Source of the DNA: Sulfidibacter corallicola
Lineage (GTDB): Bacteria; Acidobacteriota; Holophagae; Acanthopleuribacterales; Acanthopleuribacteraceae
Reading direction: 5' to 3'
Length of the DNA stretch: 64,000 nucleotides
Assembly (NCBI RefSeq): GCF_017498545.1
Contig: NZ_CP071793.1
Coordinates: 3,286,001-3,350,000, forward strand
Below, in pieces: positions 7,558 to 16,262 of this stretch (its first letter is position 1; each line of letters opens with the position of its first letter). The position numbers and the translations under genes were made by a program. Below the pieces are notes generated by a model. That model saw nothing but the letters and a program-made list of their open reading frames with translations, made no database searches and had not been told where the DNA came from.

Positions 7558-10500
7558 TCAATCGAATTCCTGGCCCTTGATCAACGACACCAGATCCTGG
7601 ATGCTGAGCTTGCTCACGCTTTCCTGTCCCTCCAGCAGGCTCTGCACCAGGTCGCGCTTGCGGGTGTGGATGTTGAGGATCGCTTCCTCGATGGTATTGC
7701 TCGCCACCAGTCGATAGACCGTCACGGCCTGGGTCTGCCCGATGCGGTGCGCGCGGTCGGTGGCCTGTTCCTCCACCGCCGGATTCCACCAGGGGTCCAT
7801 GTGAATCACGTAGTTGGCGTGGGTGAGATTCAGCCCGGTGCCGCCGGCGCGCAGGGACACGAGGAAGATGGGGACCTCGCCCTCCTGGAAGCGCTTGATG
7901 ATCGCCTGCCGGTGCTTGACCGGTGTCTCGCCGGTCATCATGACGTGCGGGACGTGGATGCGGTTCAATTCGCGTGCGATCAGGGCCAGGAACGAGGTGA
8001 ACTGGCTGAACACCAACACGCGGTGGGACTCGCTGACCAACTCTTCCACCAACTCGGAAAAGATTTTCAGCTTGGCCGAGTCGCCCTTGTAACGCTCCTC
8101 GCAAAGGCCGGGGTGGCAGGCGATCTGGCGCAGGCGCGTGATGGCCGCCAACAACTTGAAGCGGATCTTCTCGTCGACCTCGTCCAACTGGCTGAGGACG
8201 CGATTCCGCTCGGATTCGTATTTGGCCCGTTGGGCATCGCCCAGTTCCACCTTGAGAATGATGTCCGAACGTTCGGGTAGATCCTCGAGCACGTTCTGCT
8301 TGGTCCGTCGCAGAATGAAGGGGCGGATCAGGCGCCGCAGACTCTCCAGTTTCTGGGGATCGCGCCCCTTCTCGATGGGCGCCACGTAGTTCTTGCGGAA
8401 CGATTCCCAGGAACCCAGAAGGTCCGGGTTCAGCATGCGGAAGATGCTCCACAATTCGCCCAAATGGTTTTCCAAGGGCGTGCCCGTCAGTGCGAGCGTC
8501 CAATCCCGATTGAGCTGGGACACGGCGATCGCCGTCTGCGAAAGCGCGTTTTTGATGAACTGCGCCTCGTCCAGGACCAGCGTCCCCCAGCGCACTTCGT
8601 TTAGCTTGTTGATGTCCTTGAGCACCAGGGCGTAGCTGATGATGACCACATCACCGGCCTTCAATCGCGCAAGACTCTTGTTGCGGCGCCCTTCGGCATA
8701 CAGCAGCGGTCGCAGATCGGGCGCGAACCGCTGGACTTCTTCCTTCCAGTTGAAGCCGACACTTGCCGGCGCCACGACCAAAACCGGGCCCTGCTTGATA
8801 CGGTCGATCAGGACCGCCAGCGCCTGGACGGTCTTGCCCAAGCCCATGTCATCGGCCAGACAGGCACCGACGCCGAGTTCGGACATGCGTCGCAACCAGC
8901 GATACCCCTCGACCTGGTATTTGCGAAGGTCGGCCTTCAAGCGCTTGCTGGGGATGTATTTATCGTCGTTCTTGCCGCGCCACTCACCGATTTTCTCGAG
9001 CCATTTGGAATCGCCTTCCCAACTGAGGTTCTCCATTTCGGCCAACACGGCCAGGGCGGCCTTTTTCAGCTTCATCGCCTGGTCTTCCTGGTAGACCGCC
9101 ATCTTGAGCTGGTTCAGTTGCTGGCGTAGCTGCTGATCGATCTGAATCCATTCGCCTTCGCCGACCGCCACGTACTCGGTACCGGCCAGGTGAAAGTCGT
9201 CCTCGGGAAAGTGTTGGATGGAGAAGGTCTTGTCGTCGGCCATCAAGTGGATCTTCAGCCAGGCGTTGGAATCCACCTGCACCCGCAACCCGCTGACCTG
9301 TGCGATTTGGTGAATGCGGGGTTCGGTACGCAGCCACTCCAGCCGCCAACTGTCCTGGTCCTTCAACCATTCGATCAACACCAGCGCCCGTTCCAAATCG
9401 GCCACCACGATCTCGCCGTTGCGATCCGGTTCCTCTTCGTAGGGAAAGCGATCCAGGAAATCGCGCAACAGGTCGTGCTCCTGTTCAGGCACGCGCTCGA
9501 TCACCACGTCGCGGCCGGTGGACAGGTATTGACCCGGCGCCCCCGGCACCAGGCGAGCCTCCGCCCCCTCGTAAGCGACGCGAGGACTGATGCTGAAACC
9601 CTTGCCCATCTGCAGGTCGAGCAGCAACGTCAAATGCGGATCGATTTTCTGAATGATGCCCGCCAAATCTTCGGGTAGCGTCAAATCGAAGTAGGCCTGT
9701 AGCCGTTCCAGGCGGGCGATGTTGTCCAACAGCTCGGGTCGCTTCATCACCGGCTTGAACTGGTGCACTTCCAGCAGGATCGCACGCCGCAGCTTGTCCA
9801 CCTGACACACGAGGAGCTCGCCGTTGTTGACGTCGAGGCCCAAAAGGCCGCCGTCCACCTCGAAGTAGCGGATATCGGGCGGCGTTTCCGGACCGTGCGA
9901 CACCACGAGGCGGTATTCGTCCTCGCCGGAAACCAACTCCAGGTTGATTTGTGCGGTCTTGACCCGAATGGACCGATCCTCGATGCCGACCCGCGGATGG
10001 CCCAGCAACGACAGCCAAAAACCCCAGTTGTAACGCTGATGGGGTTCGTAATTGGAGTAGAAAAACACCTGCCGAAACGTGCGGATATAGTCGAGCAGGT
10101 TTTGATCGGAAGGGTCGCCCTGGGTGAATTTGTAGGAATCGTTGGCGGTGAAACGGCGTCCGGAACCAAAGGTCCCCTCGCGAATGAACTTGCGGATCTT
10201 GACCACCGGCTCCAAAGAGGTCGCACTTTCCTCGAGGTCGACGGTCAGTCGAAACTGGGCGTTTTCGAAAGCCGGCAAATTGAGGTGTTTATCCAAGAAA
10301 TCCAGGGTGTTCTGCTTCTTGCCCTTGAGCAGATGATCGTCCACCAGGCGCGCCGCGAGCCCGCAGATATGCTGGCAGACCGAACCGCGCCGTGCGTTTT
10401 CGCAACTGCAGTAGGCGCCCGTAATGTTGTAGACCTTGTCATCGAAATCGAAGCGCAAGTCCAATTGACCGCTGTCCTCGGTACGGAGCTTGGCGTTGAT

Positions 10501-10617
10501 TTGTTCGCCACGGTCTTCGATCTTGTAATGACTGAGGTAGATGCGACCTCGAAGGTATAGGGTTTCGGGCACAACTTTGAGAAACTCGGAGAGTGCATTG
10601 ACCCGGTTTTCCAACAT
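7558..10617 (-). CDS. SNF2-family DNA translocase with SWIM zinc finger
   Basis: A 1019-residue Swi2/Snf2 ATPase (RapA/HepA-like superfamily 2) thought to remodel protein-DNA complexes. The N-terminus has a SWIM zinc finger with the pattern CxCx8CxH (C70, C72, C81, H83). A long SNF2-associated region follows. The ATPase core has DDMGLGKT (motif I, near residue 580), LDEAQ in place of the DEAH box (motif II), LTGTPLENHLGELWS (motif III), RLRQIACHP, and QATDRAHRIGQT (motif VI). The size and SWIM-SNF2 order match a widespread bacterial family of unclear role. A perfect CGCCGG/CCGGCG hairpin (7542-7557) abuts the stop codon without a T run. The long gene-free region behind its 5' end may hold its promoter. 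Confidence 0.95.
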   Translation of the reverse strand: MLENRVNALSEFLKVVPETLYLRGRIYLSHYKIEDRGEQINAKLRTEDSGQLDLRFDFDDKVYNITGAYCSCENARRGSVCQHICGLAARLVDDHLLKGKKQNTLDFLDKHLNLPAFENAQFRLTVDLEESATSLEPVVKIRKFIREGTFGSGRRFTANDSYKFTQGDPSDQNLLDYIRTFRQVFFYSNYEPHQRYNWGFWLSLLGHPRVGIEDRSIRVKTAQINLELVSGEDEYRLVVSHGPETPPDIRYFEVDGGLLGLDVNNGELLVCQVDKLRRAILLEVHQFKPVMKRPELLDNIARLERLQAYFDLTLPEDLAGIIQKIDPHLTLLLDLQMGKGFSISPRVAYEGAEARLVPGAPGQYLSTGRDVVIERVPEQEHDLLRDFLDRFPYEEEPDRNGEIVVADLERALVLIEWLKDQDSWRLEWLRTEPRIHQIAQVSGLRVQVDSNAWLKIHLMADDKTFSIQHFPEDDFHLAGTEYVAVGEGEWIQIDQQLRQQLNQLKMAVYQEDQAMKLKKAALAVLAEMENLSWEGDSKWLEKIGEWRGKNDDKYIPSKRLKADLRKYQVEGYRWLRRMSELGVGACLADDMGLGKTVQALAVLIDRIKQGPVLVVAPASVGFNWKEEVQRFAPDLRPLLYAEGRRNKSLARLKAGDVVIISYALVLKDINKLNEVRWGTLVLDEAQFIKNALSQTAIAVSQLNRDWTLALTGTPLENHLGELWSIFRMLNPDLLGSWESFRKNYVAPIEKGRDPQKLESLRRLIRPFILRRTKQNVLEDLPERSDIILKVELGDAQRAKYESERNRVLSQLDEVDEKIRFKLLAAITRLRQIACHPGLCEERYKGDSAKLKIFSELVEELVSESHRVLVFSQFTSFLALIARELNRIHVPHVMMTGETPVKHRQAIIKRFQEGEVPIFLVSLRAGGTGLNLTHANYVIHMDPWWNPAVEEQATDRAHRIGQTQAVTVYRLVASNTIEEAILNIHTRKRDLVQSLLEGQESVSKLSIQDLVSLIKGQEFD

Positions 10618-11440
10618 GTAAATCCGTCACTTGTTCGAGCGTATAAAGGCGGAACATCCACAAAAAGCGGAGGACTGCTCCACAAAACCACACGGCAAAA
10701 GAATGAACGACGTCCCGAAAACCCACGGCACTTCCGAATCCGACTCGAGCAACGAGCATTCCGAAACCAAACCTCGACGTTTGTGCCGCAACGATTCGGT
10801 GCATTTCCGTCTTCATCCGATGGATTCAGGACCGAAAACACGAACCCGTTTGTCAATTCACTGCCGATGTCTGATTGCAGCGACCCGATCGCCCATCCAG
10901 GAGCGAACTGCCACGAAAATCACGATAACCGGGACCTAATATTGGCGCGTGATCTGGACCATTATAACTATTGTCCCGAAACATCCATAGGTTTTTCACG
11001 GAGGCCAGGACCAAACCGCTGCCAAGATGCGTCATCCGCGCCGTTCTTCGACGGTCGAGCCCGGAAGCAAGATGCACAGTTTCAAAACGTTACCCCAATG
11101 ATCAGGCATCGCGGCCCAGGTGTGCGAAGGCCCCAGAAACAGACCGAATCGCGGCGGGAACCACCACATTTCGATCACCGGTACGACTGCCGGTCATGTC
11201 TGAGAACACCTAGCGTTAGTGACATCCGATGCACATGACATAGTATGGTTCTTTAAAAAAATCAGGCGAAGAGTTCTATTCTACTAGATTTCGGACCAAA
11301 TTCCCAACGCGCAGGCATCGGAAAAGACGAAGAGTCGATGTTCGCTCGATTCACTCGACCCCGTTTCGAACCGTCGTCCGGGCTCAAACCGGAAGCTTGC
11401 CTGCAAAATCCTCCGACCCTGCTCCCCAGGGCCTGTGCGA

Positions 11441-11632
11441 ACTCTCTTGAAACGAAGTTGCTCGAAGTGCCCGAATGCCGAGAGATTCGTCGTGCCCGGT
11501 AGGTTCAGCCGCCGGCTGAACTTGCCGAAGCGATCCATGATCAGAGTTCCCGCATGTTTTGAGGATCGGACCGGCAGTAGGTTGGGCCGCTGGCCCGACA
11601 GTTCGAAGCGGCCCAGGCTTCGCAAGATCAAG
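11441..11632 (+). repeat. About 190-bp repeat carrying two REP-like palindromes; inverted partner at 42157-42360
   Basis: The block matches the reverse complement of 42157-42360 at roughly 80 % over most of its length. It holds two palindromes, each preceded by GTAG: 11499-11521 (arms GTTCAGCC and GGCTGAAC, loop GCC) and 11577-11599 (arms GTTGGGCC and GGCCCGAC, loop GCT, one T-G mismatch). Flanking words such as TTCGAAGCG and AGGCTTCGCA recur in the partner copy. Confidence 0.88.
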
Positions 11633-11703
11633 TGGTAAAAGAGCGGAGCAAATAAGTCGGGCCTCCAGATCTCTCATTGATCGAATTCGATCTTTGCTCA
11701 GTC

Positions 11704-11937
11704 GCTTCGATTGGTGGAGTAGGGCCGGTAAGGCAAGCTGCTCCACCTACAGGCTTTACCGTCCCTCTCACGATGTGGGGACTTTGAACTTTACGACTTC
11801 GAGTTGGGGTTGCGAGGGAGATTTTGTGCTCCGCTCTTTGGCGCAATTGATTGTAGTTGCTAGGATTGCTTCGATTGGTGGAGCAAGCTGCTCCACCTAC
11901 AGGCTTTACCGTCCCTCTCAAGATGCGGGGTCTTCAG
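11704..11937 (-). repeat. Direct duplication of about 70 bp with GTAG-headed palindrome (GTGGAGCA class)
   Basis: Two copies, 11704-11785 and 11868-11937. In the second, minus-strand GTAG (11897-11900) heads a perfect palindrome, arms GTGGAGCA and TGCTCCAC with loop GCT (11878-11896). In the first copy one arm is interrupted by a 14-base insertion (element at 11713-11750). Both continue into a shared CAGGCTTTACCGTCCCTCTCA stretch. Confidence 0.87.
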
Positions 11938-12027
11938 ACTATGCGGCTTCGTTGGCGGGAGGCCTGGGGATTGATCGGCTTCGCTCTTTGGCGTAACGGA
12001 TTGCTGAAAAATGGGTTGCTTCGAAAT

Positions 12028-12050
12028 GTCGGCCCAGCGGGCCAACCTAC
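12028..12050 (-). repeat. REP-like palindrome (GTTGGCCC class)
   Basis: On the minus strand GTAG is followed by arms GTTGGCCC and GGGCCGAC around a GCT loop, with one wobble pair. It is related to the element at 11577. Confidence 0.8.
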
Positions 12051-12216
12051 AGCCATGACACCTTCCTCGCAAATGCGGGTACTTTCGCACGAATCGCTTC
12101 GATGAGTTACCCACTTGAAACCCAGTGGCCGGCGTGCCGGTGGCCTGTGCGGCGATTCGGGGGTGAAAAAACCGGAGAACGCCTCCGGCCCCGCGGAGAG
12201 GTGACCCGTTCGCGCG

Positions 12217-12222
12217 TATAAT
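12217..12222 (+). promoter_or_regulatory. Perfect -10 box upstream of the winged-helix/PD40 regulator
   Basis: TATAAT at 12217-12222, 74 bases before the chosen start at 12296. No convincing -35 box is seen at 16-18 bases upstream, so activation by a regulator is possible. Confidence 0.45.
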
Positions 12223-12295
12223 ACAGGGACAACGTCCATTTCCCCAACCAATGCCGCCGACTCGTCCCTCCTGGCGGCACGAGGCTTCGCGAATC

Positions 12296-14683
12296 ATGAC
12301 TCCCAAGGCGCCTTCGGCGAATCCCAAAGCCAAATCGGCGACGACCGTGCCCGAAATCGAGGGCTGGACCATCGAATGGGACACCCATTGCATGGTGCGC
12401 GGGTCCATGACGCGGCGCCTCGAGCCCAAAACCATGCGTTTGCTCCAGTACCTGATCGAGCGTGCCGGGGAGACGATCTCGAAGGACGAATTGATTGACG
12501 CGGTCTGGGAAGGAACCCACGTGGAGGACAACGCCATCAGCCGTGCCGTTTCGCAGGTGCGCAAGGCATTCGACGACTCCTCCCGCAATTCGCGGGTCAT
12601 CGCCACGATCCCCAAACGCGGTTATCGCCTGATCGCGCCCATTACCTGGCCGATGCCCGCCGCGGCGCCCCGGCAAACGCGCCTGAGCCTGGTCACCGAA
12701 CCCGCCGCGCCCCATGGCCCGGGGGCAACCACGGACCCAGTACCCGCAGAGGCTTCGGACTCGGCGGTGACGGCCCCGGACACCGCTCCCCCGCCCGACA
12801 CCGACGATGTCGCATCCAGTCCGCATCCCGTGCGGATCTACAAACCGAGACCGGTCCCCACCCGGGAAATGCTCCCCACCCTCGTCGTCCGCATCCTGTT
12901 CTTGACGGTACTGGCTTCGCTTCTGATCCTCGCCTTTTGGTCCGGACGACGCAGCGCGGAGCCGTCCCCCGTCGCCGAGACACAGGCGCCTCTGCCAGGA
13001 CAGCCCTTGACCAGCCTGCCCGGCCTCGAAACCGATCCCGCCATCAGCCCGGATGGACAGCGCATCGCCTTCCGCCACCAGCCCCTGGGCGAAACACGCG
13101 GCCAACTCTACGTGCGCCAAATTCGGGAGGAGGGGCTGTTACAGCTCACCCACGAGACGGCGGATCATCGCAACCCGGCCTGGTCGCCGGATGGCCAAAC
13201 CCTTTACTTCCTGAGATCCGACGATACCGGAAGGCAGCTTTGCCGCGTTTCGGCGCTCGGCGGCCAGGTCAGGGTCGTGCGCAAACTGAGTCGGGGCCCC
13301 CAGGGACTGGTCCTGCACCCCGACGGCAAACGGGCGATCTTTTCCCAGGTTCCCGAAAATTCGAGTGGCTCCGGCTCCCCGCCCGCCCTGCACCTGCTCG
13401 ACCTGGAAGACCAAAGCCTGCGCGTGCTGACCAGGCCGCCGGCAACCGGTACCGGCGACCAGCGACCGGCGATCTCACACGACGGCCGCAAACTGGCGTT
13501 CATCCGCAAAACGATCGCCGAGCACCAGGACCTCCATCTGATGAATCTGGAAGACGGACCCTCCGCTCCACCGCGGCGTCTGACCCACGACGCCTCCTTC
13601 CTGGCCGGAATCAGTTGGGCCCCCGATGACAGCGCCATTCTCTTCTCTTCCAACCGGACCGGTCTCTTCGGGCTGTGGCGGCTCGATCTCGACGCGGAGA
13701 AACCCCGCTTTCTGCCAGGGCTGACCAGTTACGATCCGGGCATGCCGATCATCCGACCCGAGGGCAGGGGCCTGGTCTATGAAGAATGGTTCTTCGACAC
13801 CAACCTTTGGCGAGCGAACCTGGAGGAGGCCGTTTCCGGCGAGCCCGGCGGCTCCCCGATCCGACAGGTCTCCACCCATTGGGAGTATTTTCCCCGCCAC
13901 GCACCGGACGGTCGCCATGTCGCCTTCGTGACCAACCGCTCCGGTTCTCCCGAAATTTGGTTGGCACCCGCGGACGACACCACCTCCTGGCGCTTTTCCC
14001 AAGTGAAACCCGCAATCGCCGATGCTCCCTCTTGGTCGCCGGATGGTTCTCGCCTGGCCTTCGAGGTACGCGATCGAGCGGGTTCACGCATCCAAATCGG
14101 CGCACGCGACGGCAGTGATTTCCGATTCGTCACGCCCGCCGATTCCCGCGCCCGCTTCCCCGTTTGGCGCGACGGCGACCGGCTCGTTTTTACATCGGAT
14201 CGAAGCGGCTCGTGGGAACTGTGGCAGACGTCCGCGAACGGCGGACCCGAAACTCCCGCCGAACGCCTGACCGAACACGGCGGCTGGATCGCCGCCTTCC
14301 ATCCCGACGGCGATCGCCTGATCTACACGCGATTCGGGGAAACCGGCTGGTGGCAACGAGATTTCGCAACCGGTGCCGAAGTCCCGCTGGCACTCGATGA
14401 CGCGCTCGATCTGGGCGCGATCTCTCCGGGGAATTGGCAGGTGCGCGGGCGCAACCTGTATTTCGTGAAGCGGACCCAGCCCAGTGGCTACGCGCTGATG
14501 GTCTGGCACCTCGACGACCATCGACTCCGAACCCTCTGCCCCTTACCGCACACCTTCGGACTGGGACCCGCCGCCTTTTCGATCGGACCCACCGAAAGAG
14601 AGTTGTGGTTCGTAAACGTGGATCGCCTGGAAAGCGATCTGTGGTACGTGGACGATTACGAACTCAAAGATTCGCGGAAGTAG
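12296..14683 (+). CDS. CadC-type membrane regulator: winged helix, one TM segment, PD40 beta-propeller
   Basis: One-component sensor of about 795 residues. The cytoplasmic N-terminus (about 20-105) is an OmpR/PhoB-type winged helix: LEPKTMRLLQYLIERAGE, then SKDELIDAVW, VEDNAISRAVSQVRKAF and IPKRGYRLIA. A Pro/Ala/Asp-rich linker leads to one membrane segment (LVVRILFLTVLASLLILAFW). The rest, in the periplasm, contains about eight TolB-like PD40 blades, visible as repeated SPDGxxIAF-type motifs (for example DPAISPDGQRIAF, NPAWSPDGQTLYF and APSWSPDGSRLAF). I prefer ATG 12296 to ATG 12251 because the latter lacks a ribosome site. DNA targets are unknown; a separate transcript from the siaB operon is likely, given the 604-base gap. 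Confidence 0.93.
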   Translation: MTPKAPSANPKAKSATTVPEIEGWTIEWDTHCMVRGSMTRRLEPKTMRLLQYLIERAGETISKDELIDAVWEGTHVEDNAISRAVSQVRKAFDDSSRNSRVIATIPKRGYRLIAPITWPMPAAAPRQTRLSLVTEPAAPHGPGATTDPVPAEASDSAVTAPDTAPPPDTDDVASSPHPVRIYKPRPVPTREMLPTLVVRILFLTVLASLLILAFWSGRRSAEPSPVAETQAPLPGQPLTSLPGLETDPAISPDGQRIAFRHQPLGETRGQLYVRQIREEGLLQLTHETADHRNPAWSPDGQTLYFLRSDDTGRQLCRVSALGGQVRVVRKLSRGPQGLVLHPDGKRAIFSQVPENSSGSGSPPALHLLDLEDQSLRVLTRPPATGTGDQRPAISHDGRKLAFIRKTIAEHQDLHLMNLEDGPSAPPRRLTHDASFLAGISWAPDDSAILFSSNRTGLFGLWRLDLDAEKPRFLPGLTSYDPGMPIIRPEGRGLVYEEWFFDTNLWRANLEEAVSGEPGGSPIRQVSTHWEYFPRHAPDGRHVAFVTNRSGSPEIWLAPADDTTSWRFSQVKPAIADAPSWSPDGSRLAFEVRDRAGSRIQIGARDGSDFRFVTPADSRARFPVWRDGDRLVFTSDRSGSWELWQTSANGGPETPAERLTEHGGWIAAFHPDGDRLIYTRFGETGWWQRDFATGAEVPLALDDALDLGAISPGNWQVRGRNLYFVKRTQPSGYALMVWHLDDHRLRTLCPLPHTFGLGPAAFSIGPTERELWFVNVDRLESDLWYVDDYELKDSRK

Positions 14684-15287
14684 CCGCCCAACGGAAGGAT
14701 TCCATGCCGCCCGCACATCGCGAAACGGGGTATATCTCGGATTTTTCCTTCGTTCGGAGTTCGCCGCGTCGACATCCTGAACCGCATCACGAGAGATTTT
14801 TCACAATCAGGGACCGCGAAGCATGTGGTCCGCATAAATCATCCATGCCCCTAATTTACTCACTTTGTTCACGTTACGATCCGGTACCGGTCCAGAAAGG
14901 GGTGGATCGCAACCGCCGAATTGGTTCGCCTTAGTGGGCACGGTACCGGATCGCAGCAACGTTTCCTCTACAAAGCTTTTATCGCCAGGTAATTAGCTAA
15001 CCCCTGACATCTGGCTTCCGAAACCAGTTTGCATTGGAATCTCGGCCAATCCAGAGGTACCATTTCAAAAATGCCCCGATTCCGAAGGGGCAAGCGTCGA
15101 GTCTTTTCGCGAGAATTCACAGAAGGGAACCTTCCCCGACACGGTCAATCCTGTTCGTTCCGGTTAATTTTGTTAAGATAGAAGGATTATCCCTGTTCTA
15201 TCGGCATCTCGAATCGGGCACGGATCCCAGGATCCGGCAGCCCTCAGCCATTAACAGCCCCGCGAAACCAGGGACCAAGGGTGCTAT
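14684..15287. other. Intergenic region upstream of siaB
   Basis: About 600 bases with no credible gene. It contains the paired element at 14871-14962. An AT-rich stretch around 15160-15175 (GGTTAATTTTGTTAAGATAG) could hold the siaB promoter, but I cannot fix its boxes. Confidence 0.5.
14871..14962. repeat. Paired element A: conserved core inside a 13-bp stem
   Basis: CGATCCGGTACCG (14877-14889) pairs with CGGTACCGGATCG (14941-14953); an outer ACGTT/AACGT pair (14871-14875, 14958-14962) extends it. The 51-base interior contains an inner AACC...GGTT pair and matches the interior of the element at 18611-18674 almost base for base (core GATCGnAACCGCC then TTGGTTCG). Strand and role are unknown. 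Confidence 0.75.
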
Positions 15288-15836
15288 ATGCAGTGGAGTG
15301 ACATCTCGGAGATCTACAAAGATCTCGAACACGAAAAAATCATCATGTTCTACAAAGGGCCCGTCCCCCAGGAAACGTTGGTGGACATGGGTTCCTTCCT
15401 CAAGAGCATGCTCTATGGCAATCCAAGGATCAAAACCATATTTGCCATCTTCGTGGAGATGGCCCACAACATTCTCAATCACTCGGGCGAGCGCGAGATG
15501 ATTGATCTTGCGGGCAACGACATTGGGGTTGGGCTGATCATTCTTAGAGAACTCCCCGACCATTTTGTTTTAAAATCCTGCAATCCATTGCGCCGTGAGG
15601 CGGCCGACCCCCTGGCCGAGAGGCTGGCACATTTGAGATCGATGTCGAAAGACGAGCTGAAACGACTCTATGTCAGTCTGCGCAAAACTGGTGAAAATCG
15701 CACCCAAAAGGGTGCGGGCCTCGGTTTGGTGGAGATCGCCAAGCGACCCGATACCCAATTGGATTTTGCGATTCAACCCTTCAACCATCAATTTGATTTA
15801 TTCAGTCTCACGGCCACCATTTCCAAGGGAGGGTAA
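15288..15836 (+). CDS. siaB: SiaB-family protein kinase (GHKL fold)
   Basis: A 182-residue single-domain GHKL ATPase of the SiaB family, which in Pseudomonas aeruginosa phosphorylates SiaC and is opposed by the phosphatase SiaA. The N box is visible as FAIFVEMAHNILNHSGE (E57, N61), an IGVG segment follows at 80-83, and the glycine-rich lid is KGAGLGLVEIAKR (141-153). There is no membrane segment or receiver domain, so it acts in the cytoplasm. The start at ATG 15288 has AAGGGTG upstream. The stop lies two bases before the siaC start, which implies coupled translation. No SiaA-like PP2C phosphatase gene is adjacent, unlike the P. aeruginosa operon. Confidence 0.88.
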   Translation: MQWSDISEIYKDLEHEKIIMFYKGPVPQETLVDMGSFLKSMLYGNPRIKTIFAIFVEMAHNILNHSGEREMIDLAGNDIGVGLIILRELPDHFVLKSCNPLRREAADPLAERLAHLRSMSKDELKRLYVSLRKTGENRTQKGAGLGLVEIAKRPDTQLDFAIQPFNHQFDLFSLTATISKGG

Positions 15837-15838
15837 GA

Positions 15839-16216
15839 TTGCAAAAATTAGAACTCGCCAAGACGGTTGACACCCCTCAGGTCAGCTTCGACCCCACGAA
15901 CGGCCAGTTTCATGTCGAAGGCGAATCCTATCCCGAGAATGCACTCGACTTTTACGGCCCGGTTTTCGAATCCCTCAACCAATACATCGAAATGACCAAC
16001 GGTCCGATCACGGCACACTTCAAACTCTCTTACTTCAATTCGAGCTCTTCTAAATGCCTCCTAGATATTTTCGATATTCTGGAAGCGTTTCACAGCGTCG
16101 GTGGCAAAGTCACGGTGAATTGGTACTACCAGGTAGAAGATGAAGATATCAAGGAAAGCGGAGAAGATTTTGCCGACGACCTCAGCTTGAATTTCAGTCT
16201 CGTTTCCTTCGAATAA
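15839..16216 (+). CDS. siaC: SiaC-family regulatory phosphoprotein (DUF1987)
   Basis: A 125-residue STAS-like fold protein that in P. aeruginosa binds and activates the diguanylate cyclase SiaD when unphosphorylated. It shows the DUF1987 features: TPQVSFDP near the N-terminus, GESYPENA at 28-35, and YFNSSSSKCLLDIFDIL around residue 65. The family's phospho-acceptor lies in this N-(T/S)-S-S-x-K loop; here the residue after the Asn is Ser68 where P. aeruginosa has a Thr. Translation starts at a TTG at 15839, supported by AAGGGAGGG nine bases upstream. The acidic stretch EDEDIKESGEDFADD near residue 105 is typical of the family. Confidence 0.9.
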   Translation: MQKLELAKTVDTPQVSFDPTNGQFHVEGESYPENALDFYGPVFESLNQYIEMTNGPITAHFKLSYFNSSSSKCLLDIFDILEAFHSVGGKVTVNWYYQVEDEDIKESGEDFADDLSLNFSLVSFE

Positions 16217-16262
16217 ACCACCTCACCTTCAAACTCCCGACCTCGCAATCACCTCGGCGGCC

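Larger units (their letters stand above)
10618..12295. other. Gene-free, repeat-rich region of 1.7 kb
   Basis: No reading frame here has a credible start, ribosome site or recognisable product. From 11441 on it is built of REP-like palindromes and duplicated blocks, listed separately; 10618-11440 shows nothing I can name. The region separates the minus-strand SNF2 gene from the plus-strand regulator at 12296. Confidence 0.7.

Noticed and set aside
10783-11238. Possible 151-residue protein in the gene-free region
   Set aside because: No ribosome site, low-complexity composition and no recognisable segment.
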